Positions 45,047-53,136 of a DNA stretch of 64,000 nucleotides are shown here, in pieces. Source of the stretch: Bedellia somnulentella (taxonomy: Eukaryota; Arthropoda; Insecta; Lepidoptera; Bedelliidae); NCBI GenBank assembly GCA_963576735.1, contig OY755198.1:8246001-8310000 (forward strand). The letters are read 5' to 3'. The position numbers were made by a program, and so were the translations under genes. Position 1 is the first letter of the stretch. The number at the start of each line of letters is the position of its first letter. A model generated the notes under the pieces. That model was not told the origin of the DNA. It ran no database searches and was given only the letters and a program-made list of their open reading frames with translations.

Positions 45047-45141
45047 AGGCTATTTGACACTAAAGAAAATATGCGACGAATTGTGGCCATCCTAGTAAAT
45101 TGCAGTGTAATAAAGCGTATTTAACAGAGTTTATTACTAAA

Positions 45142-45636
45142 ATATGCATATTTTTTTTCATATTTTGCGTATAAAAATTTAAATATTTTTGAATATTTCT
45201 AAACGACAGGAACGCCCTGTCAGTGACATTATTAATACTTTTAACTTCATTATGGACGATCATTTTGTGCAAGCCGACAACAGAAACTTACCCGAAGTAG
45301 ATGCGATTATGGTCGCATTATTCTTCAAAAATAACGCAGATTATTATGCTCCAGAACTAAAAAACGTTAAAACAGCTGTGTAAGTACCTAAGAAATTATA
45401 TAATCAGAACTATAAAGCATTTAGCACTTTGTGTACAAGTTTTGCAAAATTGTATATTGTGAATAAACAATGATGTACTAAATCTCTTTTAGTCACGGTC
45501 CTTGTTTTGTTTTACAGATCTGCAAGACAATCGTATGGTGATGATGCCATCGGCTATGTCCAACTGAGACGGCAAGACGGGATATGCACTGTAAAGTGCA
45601 AGATGTGTCCTGAGCACAAAGTAAGGAGCAAACCCT
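45142..45636 (+). repeat. right arm of palindrome, truncated SWIM-YqaJ gene copy
   Basis: Plus-strand duplicate of the gene start: ATG at 45253, exon 1 with LPEVDAIMVALFFKNN, GTAAG donor near 45381, TTTTACAG acceptor near 45520 and SARQSYGDDAIGYVQLRRQD in exon 2, then cut at 45636 by the Polinton. It is truncated and non-functional. Confidence 0.85.
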
Positions 45637-46092
45637 AGTAGGTAAAGATTGGGGAGTCTAGATCAATTCTGTGAATTGATCTAGTCCTCCCCAATCTCTC
45701 GCTGCTTTTCATCAAAATTATATTTATTTCTGAATTTCTATTTGCAGATCAATTCAAATCTGTCTAGTCCCTCCAATCTTTAAGTGCCTTTTTTTCCACC
45801 AAAAGTATTTGTATTTTATCCGTTGTCTAATTTCACTCAATCTTTATTGAACTTATGCTACTTTTTGTTATTGTTTCAATCTGTTTCCGCTTTTAGAAAT
45901 ATTCAACATGCTACCTGTTTTGTTATCATTTTAGTAATTATAACATAAACCACCATATCACTAATCTTTTCGTTTAGGTACATTGTGTGTGTGTATCATT
46001 GTTTCTGATAGGAACTATCTGGTTATTATTTTGGTTATTATAATTGCAAAAGGAACAAGAAACATAAATAAAATACATTCGTGCTTTAAAAT
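45637..46092. repeat. Polinton left terminal non-coding region with hairpin
   Basis: The start is AGTAGGTAAAGATTGGGGAG. Positions 45647-45696 fold into a hairpin: GATTGGGGAG and CTAGATCAATTC pair with GAATTGATCTAG and CTCCCCAATC around a TGT loop, with only unpaired T and TC interruptions. A related half-site (GATCAATTC, CTAGTCC, CCAATCTT) recurs at about 45746-45783. The rest is AT-rich without ORFs. The matching right terminal repeat is not seen. Confidence 0.7.
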
Positions 46093-46578
46093 TTATATAA
46101 TATTTTTTAAAATACACCATTTTCGTAAACATGTTACATTTCGTAACGCACAAGTAGCGGAATGATGAATACAATTATGAATATCATTACTTAACTTAAA
46201 TTCTTCATACAATCTTAACAAACTAGGACAATTCATCTCTTCTAAATTAACAACATCTTTATAGTCTAATAATATATCTTTAATCCAATTCACTTTTTCA
46301 GTACCTTTGCAATAAACAGTTTTATCAAACAAAAAACTAACAACTAGTGTCAGACACTTTTCATAAGTAACAAAGCCTTCGTTCCAATTGATTTGTTTGT
46401 TTCTTTCTATCCACCTTATTTGCTTTCTTTCTGTATCTGATAGTCTATAGGATGGAAAAGGTGACTTTACCAAAAATACTTGCATTTGATTATTACATGC
46501 GATTGCAATTTCTTTTAAAATAAATTGGTTGTCATCTTTCCTGAATCCTTGCACGTCTACAATGGCTATAGATGTCAT
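46093..46578 (-). CDS. conserved Polinton protein of unknown function, 161 aa
   Basis: It starts MTSIAIVDVQGFRKDDNQFI and has WIERNKQINWNEG in the middle, KGTEKVNWIKDIL at about residue 90, and a cysteine/histidine-rich C terminus (CIHHSATCALRNVTCLRKWC). The start codon overlaps the stop of the capsid gene by ATGA, so the two are probably read from one transcript. From memory, similar small proteins accompany insect Polintons. The D-x-Q-G-F start and the KG-EK-W-L block faintly recall RNase H-like folds, but no catalytic set can be assigned. It is the most distal minus-strand gene, nearest the left end. Confidence 0.65.
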   Translation of the reverse strand: MTSIAIVDVQGFRKDDNQFILKEIAIACNNQMQVFLVKSPFPSYRLSDTERKQIRWIERNKQINWNEGFVTYEKCLTLVVSFLFDKTVYCKGTEKVNWIKDILLDYKDVVNLEEMNCPSLLRLYEEFKLSNDIHNCIHHSATCALRNVTCLRKWCILKNII

Positions 46579-47786
46579 GATATTTTTCGCACTATGTTAC
46601 TTAACGGTCGATACTCTACAAGGCGATCGTTAATAATTAAACAGTAAGCACTAGTATCCTTAGGAATATCGATTAAACTTTCGATTTCCAGTCGAACATC
46701 GACAGGGCCCGTTTTTAAATTTTCGTTTTGCCTTGAGCAATCTATTACAAATATTGGAGCTTTTACTTTAAATTCTTGGTAATCAAGCAGCGGGTCCACT
46801 GAAATGTTATAAAATGACTGACGAAATTTAGTGTACATGTCATATAATATACTGTACTTGTTTTCATCAAACTTTAGATTAAGTGCATCATAAGGATAGT
46901 AATAAGAATTTAAAAACAATTTAATGTTCGTTAAATTACAGTGATCGAAAAAGGTGCTCTCACGCGTCTTATTATTTTTCCGACTAGTTTGTAATCCAAA
47001 TATAACGTAACGAGGCTTTTCTAATTGTGAAGTTGTTTTTATAGCCCACGAATGTTTTGTAGTTTGAGGCAATAATGGATACTCATACAGATCCCAATTC
47101 CTGAATGCAATTTGAACTGCTTTGTCTTTTTCCAAATGTTTTAACAATGTAAGCCTTTGCTGATCTGATACTTTGACATGAGGCATTCGCCACTGTACCT
47201 TTTGCAAATTAAGATTTGAAATTTCACCATTATTTAATACTACGCTGTTTAAATTTGTGCTGCTTCTGTTAAGTATAAGTTCATGCTTACAATTTATGAT
47301 AATTTTTTTATAATCTTCAGCAAAACCTAGTAATTTATTCAATGGTAAAAGAACACAAAATCGACCATCTTGTTCTGGAAATCCATCCACTTTCCACCCC
47401 CACATTTCAGCGGCTTTGCTTTCTCCACTGTTCATGGATACTAAAAATTTTAATGTAGTTGTTATTCCAGCATTTTTGATACGATCTATCTCAACACCAT
47501 TCATTTCATATCTAATATCTTGAAATAAAAACGATATGGCATTATTTGTTAATTTAACATTTTTTTTTATCATTGTACTATCTTTTTCTTTTACTTGCAC
47601 AAGGAAACTTCCTTCAATATATATTGCACTTGCAGAAGGTAATAGATAAATATCTTGTTGATGAATAGGTATGCGAATTTTATCATTTTCGTTAAAACTG
47701 TTGTTATACGGATTATATGTATGAACTTCATAACTTTCGATAGAATTATCGAATTGTGGATAATCAGATATCTGGAGGACAGTCAT
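46575..47786 (-). CDS. Polinton major capsid protein (double jelly-roll), 403 aa
   Basis: Opening MTVLQISDYPQFDNSIESYE and later blocks IRIPIHQQDIYLLPSASAIY, FLFQDIRYEMNGVEIDRIKN, LLPLNKLLGFAEDYKKII and INCKHELILNRSS match the pattern of Polinton/adintovirus hexon-like capsid proteins, two jelly-roll domains that form trimeric capsomers. 403 aa is at the short end for the family, but no internal deletion is obvious. The ATG overlaps the TGA of the 64-aa ORF upstream, and its own TGA overlaps the next ATG. The assignment rests on remembered family patterns and genomic context (penton-like, protease and ATPase alongside) rather than a computed alignment. Confidence 0.8.
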   Translation of the reverse strand: MTVLQISDYPQFDNSIESYEVHTYNPYNNSFNENDKIRIPIHQQDIYLLPSASAIYIEGSFLVQVKEKDSTMIKKNVKLTNNAISFLFQDIRYEMNGVEIDRIKNAGITTTLKFLVSMNSGESKAAEMWGWKVDGFPEQDGRFCVLLPLNKLLGFAEDYKKIIINCKHELILNRSSTNLNSVVLNNGEISNLNLQKVQWRMPHVKVSDQQRLTLLKHLEKDKAVQIAFRNWDLYEYPLLPQTTKHSWAIKTTSQLEKPRYVIFGLQTSRKNNKTRESTFFDHCNLTNIKLFLNSYYYPYDALNLKFDENKYSILYDMYTKFRQSFYNISVDPLLDYQEFKVKAPIFVIDCSRQNENLKTGPVDVRLEIESLIDIPKDTSAYCLIINDRLVEYRPLSNIVRKIS

Positions 47787-47977
47787 ACTTTAAACCCAAT
47801 TGCTTGAAGAAATACTCTATTACTTTTTGAGATTTTAATGTTTTGTTTTTTATTTCCGTGACTGAACCGTTTGACAACCCGCTTAATAGTGGTATTATTT
47901 TTATTTTTACCTTGTATTTTATAAGCACTACCATAATCGTTATATACAATCATCTTAATTTTCGCAAGTGAAGACAC
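47783..47977 (-). CDS. small basic Polinton protein, 64 aa
   Basis: A lysine/arginine-rich product beginning MSSLAKIKMIVYNDYG and ending SNRVFLQAIGFKV. The start lies 28 nt inside the end of the penton-like gene and the stop overlaps the capsid ATG (ATGA). Size, charge and tight packing between structural genes suggest a virion component, possibly DNA-binding, but that is inference. An overlapping 61-aa frame (47764-47949) is less likely to be used. Confidence 0.5.
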   Translation of the reverse strand: MSSLAKIKMIVYNDYGSAYKIQGKNKNNTTIKRVVKRFSHGNKKQNIKISKSNRVFLQAIGFKV

Positions 47978-48624
47978 AACTGTATATTTTCGTTTATGAA
48001 ATCAATCAGTTTTCCTTTTACATCCAAAACCCTAACTGTTATTGACGAAATATATCGTTTTCTTATTGGAAAGTAAATTACGGTTTTCGGAACTTCAATC
48101 AATTGATGTCCTGACGGAATATTTAGCACAAACTCATGGATTATATGTGTGGGTTCACCGTTAGTGTATGAGCCCTGTATGAGATCACTTTCTATCTGTA
48201 TCACAGACACTGGAAGAATGTTTATAGGGTGAGTCGATTCATGCCATTTATAGGGTTCTAAAATCGTTTCTGAAAACCCCAATAATGAACCTATACTATT
48301 TTTAACTTTTAAATTAATTGATTTTGTACAAAATAAAGAACACTTAAAAGTATTGTTGTTAGGTTGAATGATTAACTGGCAGTCTTTTATTTTAGATTTG
48401 AGATATTCTTGTATATCAAATAGATCGTAGGTACCAATAGGAATTTCAACGACTTCATTATCGCCGTAAGAAAATATATTATTGTTTTCATGAATATTAG
48501 GAATTGTATTAAAAGTCGAAAAATATAATAAACCACACTCATAATTACTATCTAACATTAAGGGAGGATTAAATTCACATTGAAGTATAGAAGTGTTGCC
48601 TGTGATGGTTAATGTTAAAGACAT
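47950..48624 (-). CDS. Polinton minor capsid (penton-like) protein, 224 aa
   Basis: The sequence starts MSLTLTITGNTSILQCEFNP, with CGLLYFSTFNTIPNIHENNN near residue 30, IPIGTYDLFDIQEYLKSKI, a PNNNTFKC strand, SIGSLLGFSE, and IHEFVLNIPSGHQLIEVP near residue 170. This series is typical of the single jelly-roll penton protein of Polintons, which fills capsid vertices. It lies just downstream of the protease gene and overlaps the 64-aa ORF by 28 nt. No lesion is seen. Confidence 0.8.
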   Translation of the reverse strand: MSLTLTITGNTSILQCEFNPPLMLDSNYECGLLYFSTFNTIPNIHENNNIFSYGDNEVVEIPIGTYDLFDIQEYLKSKIKDCQLIIQPNNNTFKCSLFCTKSINLKVKNSIGSLLGFSETILEPYKWHESTHPINILPVSVIQIESDLIQGSYTNGEPTHIIHEFVLNIPSGHQLIEVPKTVIYFPIRKRYISSITVRVLDVKGKLIDFINENIQLCLHLRKLR

Positions 48625-48666
48625 CGTGATGAACTAAACCTTTTTTTCAACTCGTTCCTTATTTAT

Positions 48667-49032
48667 CTATCTAGATTCCCAAAATGAAAATAAGAATTTC
48701 AAACATAAATGACCACATATATACGGATGAGTTTTTTGTTCATTATCGTAATTGTAAAATATATTCGATCCTATATATTTTACTAATTCTTCAGGGGGTT
48801 TTAAATTTCCATAACTATCAAAATATTCTACATAGTTGCCACATTTTGCGTAGGCTACCCAATGAGTTCCCGAATTTTGAGATATATCGAGATTGATAAT
48901 ACCACATTCTTTTTTTAATGGTTTCCTAGGTAATTCATCTCTCATAAATACTCCTCTAAAATGCGGAATGTGCTTGCTAAAATTAAGTAAATCAATATTA
49001 GTAAGCGCCCTTTTAGGTAGCCTCGAAACTAG
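48667..49032 (-). CDS. adenain-like cysteine protease; start not defined, possibly made by -1 frameshift
   Basis: The first ATG in this frame is at 48945, but recognisable protease sequence begins upstream (LPKRALTNIDLLNF, HIPHFRGVF) with no ATG between there and an in-frame TGA just inside the core-like gene. SQNSGTHWVAYAKCG supplies the catalytic His, YVEYFDSYGNLKPP the acidic partner, and YICGHLCLKFLFSF the nucleophile Cys, as in adenovirus-type (C5) maturation proteases that cleave structural precursors. The coding frame joins the preceding core-like gene exactly at an A AAA AAC site (49038-49032). Either it is expressed as a frameshift extension, or one base has been lost or gained in the A6 run, or translation starts at 48945 as a shortened form. 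Confidence 0.8.
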   Translation of the reverse strand, partial: LVSRLPKRALTNIDLLNFSKHIPHFRGVFMRDELPRKPLKKECGIINLDISQNSGTHWVAYAKCGNYVEYFDSYGNLKPPEELVKYIGSNIFYNYDNEQKTHPYICGHLCLKFLFSFWESR

Positions 49033-49523
49033 TTTTTTCCATTCACATAAATTTTTAAACCATCACTATGTTCTCTAAGACGAAGTCCTTTTCCAATGTA
49101 CAACTCTTCCATTTTTTGATTATGTCTTTTAAGTTCTTGCAAGCGCTCTTTAGCCGATTTTGTGACTTTAATAGCTCTAGCAATGCCGGCTGCACCACCA
49201 GCCAAGCCTCCCACAGCAGACAATCCGGCAAATATTGGTATCAAGGGTAGAAACCCTCCAACTTTTGGAACAGGTATTACTCGCGGAACATTTACAGGTG
49301 TGTTTGAATCTGAGGTCAATTCGTTTGCAATAGCAACAGCTAAGTCTATGGCTGCCTTTTTACAAGTAGGCTTGAATTTCTTAATATGTTTCTTTGTAAG
49401 AGAAACAATGTTTTTAAATGTTTTCTTGATTCCAGTACCAGTTTTAACTTCTTTTTTGTATGATGCATTCTCACGTTTTCTAATTTTATTATTTTTTGTT
49501 TTTTTTAGTGTCTTCCTTAGCAT
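49029..49523 (-). CDS. virion core-like protein, 164 aa, ending at a possible frameshift site
   Basis: A very basic N terminus (MLRKTLKKTKNNKIRKREN) is followed by a hydrophobic glycine/alanine segment GGFLPLIPIFAGLSAVGGLA then GGAAGIARAIK near residues 100-125, and KERLQELKRHNQKMEELYIG. This resembles the membrane-active or DNA-condensing core proteins of adenoviruses and Polintons (protein VI/X-like). It ends AAT GGA AAA AAC TAG, so the last two sense codons form A AAA AAC directly before the stop. The -1 frame there enters the protease. The gene lies between integrase and protease, same strand. Confidence 0.7.
   Translation of the reverse strand: MLRKTLKKTKNNKIRKRENASYKKEVKTGTGIKKTFKNIVSLTKKHIKKFKPTCKKAAIDLAVAIANELTSDSNTPVNVPRVIPVPKVGGFLPLIPIFAGLSAVGGLAGGAAGIARAIKVTKSAKERLQELKRHNQKMEELYIGKGLRLREHSDGLKIYVNGKN
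49032..49038 (-). promoter_or_regulatory. candidate -1 ribosomal frameshift heptamer A AAA AAC
   Basis: On the minus strand 49038-49032 reads A AAA AAC in the phase of the core-like gene, the X XXY YYZ consensus, and a TAG follows at 49031-49029. A -1 slip avoids the stop and continues in the protease frame. A stimulatory structure downstream was not identified by eye. Confidence 0.45.
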
Positions 49524-49612
49524 TTTTATTTATCTTTTAATATAAAGGGAATAATTACTACTCTTTCTTCCAAGTCTCGAACAAAAATGAGATGAAATAG
49601 ATCGTTATTTAC

Positions 49613-50545
49613 TTATAAAACTCTTGATTTATGTATCCAACTGTTTTCTTCAGCAGGTAAACCCAACCATTTTACTAGTAATTTGTCACCTTTCTTTTTT
49701 ATTACATTTTCAATGAGATAAACGTTTGGATATAAAGTTTTTTGTAATTCTTGAGGATAAAATGAACCCAAAATGGGTCGATGTCGTGCATCTTTTAAAA
49801 GATATGTATACGGATTCGTATTCTGTACTTTACTAATCCTAAATATTTCAGTCGACCAATTCGGAGTGAATCCTTTTTCAAATGTTCCTTTATATTTACT
49901 AATACGGACATTGTCTCCTACGTTAAGTTTTGATATACCTTGTTTTGATCTTTCATTTGATTCTAATTTCCTATATCTATCTAATACAGTTTTCTTAACA
50001 TTGATATTAACTTGACTTGGTTTGAGCGCGATTGTTCTATGAACAGTATTATTGTATGATTTTATTAATTTAGAAAGAACATTATTGCACCATAAATAAC
50101 TACCTTGTAAACTAAACTGCTTGTACATTTTACCTTTAATGGTCCTTATAAATCTTTCTACAATGGATGCCTTTTTGGTAGAATATGTAGAATAATGATT
50201 TATTTTATATTGATGTAGTAACTGTTTCAATTTCTTGTTGTAAAATTCAGTTCCTAAATCTGTTTGCAAATTTTTTGGAATGCGACCTTTGTTTAACAAA
50301 TTTTGAAACGCAAGTGTTATACATTCCATACTCTTTTGTTTTAAGGGGTAAGCCCAAGCGTACTTAGAAAAGGTGTCAATTACTGCTAAAATATATTTGT
50401 AGCCAGAATTTTTATTAGAAAAAGACTGCATATCTATAAGATCAGCTTGCCATAGATCATCTATGTCCTTCATTACAACGTGTCTTCGAGGAAAGTTTTT
50501 TCTTGCTTGTTTATGAATTTCGTTAACCACACTTTCTTTGCTCAT
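49613..50545 (-). CDS. Polinton retroviral-type (RVE) integrase with chromodomain, 310 aa
   Basis: DDE core: LWQADLIDMQSF (first Asp near residue 36), ILAVIDTFSKYAWAYPLK, NLQTDLGTEFYNKKLK (second Asp near residue 95) and KKASIVERFIRTIKGKM (Glu near residue 131). After an SH3-like segment (LNVGDNVRISKYKGTFEKGF) a C-terminal chromodomain reads GDKLLVKWLGLPAEENSWI. No N-terminal zinc finger is visible. Length and domain order match Polinton integrases, which insert the element with 6-bp duplications. The ATG overlaps the TGA of the preceding ORF by ATGA. All catalytic residues are present. Confidence 0.92.
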   Translation of the reverse strand: MSKESVVNEIHKQARKNFPRRHVVMKDIDDLWQADLIDMQSFSNKNSGYKYILAVIDTFSKYAWAYPLKQKSMECITLAFQNLLNKGRIPKNLQTDLGTEFYNKKLKQLLHQYKINHYSTYSTKKASIVERFIRTIKGKMYKQFSLQGSYLWCNNVLSKLIKSYNNTVHRTIALKPSQVNINVKKTVLDRYRKLESNERSKQGISKLNVGDNVRISKYKGTFEKGFTPNWSTEIFRISKVQNTNPYTYLLKDARHRPILGSFYPQELQKTLYPNVYLIENVIKKKGDKLLVKWLGLPAEENSWIHKSRVL

Positions 50546-50895
50546 TTTTTCTTTATTTTCGCGGAATTCGCATCTAAGTGTTGTTGAACGCTATATATAT
50601 CCCTTGTTAATTCTTTTGTAGCCTGTGTAAAGTTTTTACTTATTGTCTTGAGTTGAGAAGATAATGTGTCAAAAATTGTGTTAACGTAATGTTTAGTTGC
50701 ACAGTCTTGAGAATCGATTGGTGCTCCGATGTTTTTAATAATTTTATTTTTAGCATCTAAGCTGCAATCTTCTGTTAAATCAATACAGCGCTCATGATAC
50801 ACAGCTTCAATATTTTTTTGTTTTTTAAAAATATGATGCCCAAACTTGTCAACGTTCATGATTGACTTTCTCGAATTGACTAGTTGAGGAATCAT
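50542..50895 (-). CDS. small conserved Polinton protein, 117 aa
   Basis: It contains NVDKFGHHIFKKQK near residue 14 and IIKNIGAPIDSQDCATKHYV near residue 55, a pattern reminiscent of phage-like attachment or trimerisation segments, followed by a helical tail ending IKKK. Function unknown. The start at 50895 is the first ATG; the stop overlaps the integrase start. Confidence 0.55.
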   Translation of the reverse strand: MIPQLVNSRKSIMNVDKFGHHIFKKQKNIEAVYHERCIDLTEDCSLDAKNKIIKNIGAPIDSQDCATKHYVNTIFDTLSSQLKTISKNFTQATKELTRDIYSVQQHLDANSAKIKKK

Positions 50896-50909
50896 GCTGC
50901 AAGCTTTAT

Positions 50910-51914
50910 TTATTCCTTTATAATGCCCGCTTCCTTTAATTCTTCTACAATAGAGATTATTTCATTATCATGGTTTGTATTGCCAGCATTTTTTGAAGCT
51001 AACAAGACTTTTAATCTATCAATTAGTTCGTTGGGATCATCCCAGTATATAAAATCCGTATTCGGTCTATATTTTTTCAAAATCTGTAAATTACCTCCTT
51101 CCTTACATTTATCAAATTCAGAAAAAAGAGGTTTTATAATACTCAGATATTTCATGCCAGCGTTTCCTAATATTTGTCCTGAAGATGTAAATCCCCTTTT
51201 ATGTGCATGTGTATGAACCAAAATATCTTTATACACAAGTTTATCTTTTTCAGCAATTAAACTTTCGTCGGGCCTATTTTCAAATAATAGTTGTTTTAGT
51301 CCTGGTGTCACTTCATAGCTTTTCTTATTTATGCTGAGAATTGTATAATTATTAGAAGGATTTGATCCATATGATTTTAACGTCACCGGGGTATTTCCGA
51401 TCATTAAATTGTTTCCTTCTGTTCTGACGCCGTATGTAACATTGTAGTTTTTAACCATATTTCGAGGAGAATTGCTAGACATTTCATTTTTCATGTTACT
51501 CTTCAACTTGATTTGTGAGGTAAAGTCTGGCGATATTATAGGAGTTGCCATATTTTCTTTATCTAGCGTATTATAAGAATAAGGCGAGTCTGCAATTGCT
51601 TTATGAGTTTCTAATTTGACTGACGATTTGCTATCTAGTATGTCGTTTTCATTAAACTGATCTTCATTATCCGAATTGTTTTCGCTAACGCTTGTAATAT
51701 TTTCATCAATATGATCAGTAAGTTTAGAAATCTTAGAATTTTCTTTGTTTGGTAAGGTATTAAGCGTGATCATAGCTTCTAATGGTCCCGTTATTGGTTT
51801 CAATCTTTTACACTGCTCAATTTCTAAATTGTGGTCTTCTTGACGCATTTGCTTTAATTCATTTTTAATACTTTGTACTGATTTTATTAATTGTTTCTTT
51901 ATATCTGTTTCCAT
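50910..51914 (-). CDS. conserved Polinton protein, 334 aa, function unknown
   Basis: The N-terminal 60 residues form a predicted coiled coil (KKQLIKSVQSIKNELKQMRQ). A low-complexity acidic middle follows, then a conserved C-terminal half with YGVRTEGNNLMIGNTPVTLK, YEVTPGLKQLLFENRPDE, TDFIYWDDPNELIDRLKVLL and NAGNTNHDNEIISIVEELKE. The C-terminal block recurs in animal Polintons as I remember them, but has no assigned role. Fourteen bases separate it from the 117-aa ORF. Confidence 0.7.
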   Translation of the reverse strand: METDIKKQLIKSVQSIKNELKQMRQEDHNLEIEQCKRLKPITGPLEAMITLNTLPNKENSKISKLTDHIDENITSVSENNSDNEDQFNENDILDSKSSVKLETHKAIADSPYSYNTLDKENMATPIISPDFTSQIKLKSNMKNEMSSNSPRNMVKNYNVTYGVRTEGNNLMIGNTPVTLKSYGSNPSNNYTILSINKKSYEVTPGLKQLLFENRPDESLIAEKDKLVYKDILVHTHAHKRGFTSSGQILGNAGMKYLSIIKPLFSEFDKCKEGGNLQILKKYRPNTDFIYWDDPNELIDRLKVLLASKNAGNTNHDNEIISIVEELKEAGIIKE

Positions 51915-52003
51915 TATTAAACGCCAATTTTAACAAACTACTGCTAATTGATACAGTTTATTTTCGATTGAATTTAGTTCCCATAGTTCAAAGTATTTAT
52001 ATT

Positions 52004-52723
52004 TTATTCAAATTTCACAAACACATCGAATGTTTTCCGATACCTTCCATTATTTAGTTCACAGTCTTTGTTTATTATTAAACATGAGTATGGATCTTTC
52101 CAAAAACGAGCAGCTAGTAATTTAAAATCGATCCAACTGAGATCAGAACTTACATGTTCATCGTAAATATGTTTTAAATTTATATCATCCTGTTTAAAAA
52201 TAATCAATAAATTTGCATTGTCTCGTATAAGTTGTTTAGGTATTTTAGAGTAGGTCTGTGATAAGTAGAAACAGTCTATATTTTTATGACGTCCCATGGA
52301 AAAGAAATTGCGTATGTTAGTTTGATTTTCGCAAGTTACATCATCGAAAATAATAATTGATCTTTCTAAGGCTTCATTAGGTGATATCACATCTTCTTTA
52401 TTTTGAAACATAAATAATTTGACATTAGGAATACTTTTAAGAACTTCTTCTAAAAATTTATACTTTGGTTGAAACGTTGTTTTCGAATAAATATAAATGT
52501 TTCGAAATTTTAGTCCATTTTCGTTTAGTAAAAGACTAATCATAATATTTGTCTTACCGCAATTTGAGGGGCCGCATATAATACTGCGAATGGAATTAGG
52601 TAACAGTATACTGTGTCTACAAGTCTTTACAGAGGGCTCGATTTTAAATGCATCAATTTTTAAGGATACGGGTTGTTTGATTAACTTCATTTTGCTGTAT
52701 GATGTCTCTAACTTTATAACCAT
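52004..52723 (-). CDS. A32/FtsK-type genome-packaging ATPase, 239 aa
   Basis: SIICGPSNCGKTNIMISLLL near residue 48 is the Walker A (P-loop) and RSIIIFDDVTCENQ near residue 122 the Walker B. YLSQTYSKIPKQLIRDNAN follows as sensor region. Order and length match the packaging ATPases of Polintons and large DNA viruses, which pump DNA into the capsid. The start ATG at 52723 gives MVIKLETSYSKMKLIKQPVS; a second ATG lies 11 codons in. The coding frame is uninterrupted. Confidence 0.9.
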   Translation of the reverse strand: MVIKLETSYSKMKLIKQPVSLKIDAFKIEPSVKTCRHSILLPNSIRSIICGPSNCGKTNIMISLLLNENGLKFRNIYIYSKTTFQPKYKFLEEVLKSIPNVKLFMFQNKEDVISPNEALERSIIIFDDVTCENQTNIRNFFSMGRHKNIDCFYLSQTYSKIPKQLIRDNANLLIIFKQDDINLKHIYDEHVSSDLSWIDFKLLAARFWKDPYSCLIINKDCELNNGRYRKTFDVFVKFE

Positions 52724-52984
52724 ACGTTAAATATGTAAGAATATTCTAAAAAATATACACGTACCTAACTACACACTTACGTCTTTTTGCCTGTTGACTT
52801 TAATTATACTAATAAGGAATAATATCTCTGAAATCATTGAAAAAAAAAACATGATATATTAAGTCGGATGTTTACTTGCATTTCTTAAAAGTATATTAAG
52901 ACAACGAAATAAGGAGCATTTTGTCGAATACCCTAACAGTTCACAGAAGGTATAATATGAAACATCAATGCTCTACACGTCTCA

Positions 52985-53136
52985 TCCTGTCAGTCGCTCT
53001 CGAGATTTCAGTGTAATACAAGTTAAGGCACTCACTCTAATCGGTAAGTTTTGTATAATATTTTTTTAAATTTATTTAGTCATAAGTACCCGGTTGTTTC
53101 ATATTTACGAATACGTCTATTTTTCTTTTATAGGCA
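52985..53136 (+). promoter_or_regulatory. putative promoter/initiator and spliced 5' UTR of the 135-aa gene
   Basis: TGTCAGTC near 52989 and TTTCAGTG near 53008 resemble the arthropod initiator TCAGT. A GTAAGT donor at 53044 and a pyrimidine-rich acceptor TTTTCTTTTATAG ending at 53133 define a 90-nt intron three bases before the ATG at 53137. No experimental support. Confidence 0.45.

Larger units (their letters stand above)
41790..45636. mobile_element. ISL2EU-like DNA transposon with terminal palindromic duplication
   Basis: It carries the two genes typical of ISL2EU elements in convergent orientation: a DDE_Tnp_4 transposase (plus strand, broken) and a SWIM plus YqaJ nuclease protein (minus strand, intact). 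The right part is a palindrome: 44372-45046 is repeated inverted at about 45142-45636 around a 95-bp spacer; the right arm lacks about 165 bp. The right arm stops at 45636, where the Polinton begins, so the rest of the second copy is probably displaced to the far side of that insertion. The left boundary near 41785 and terminal repeats are not defined. Confidence 0.7.

Noticed and set aside
45189..45383. Independent small gene on the plus strand
   Set aside because: It is the inverted duplicate of exon 1 of the SWIM-YqaJ gene, cut off at 45636.
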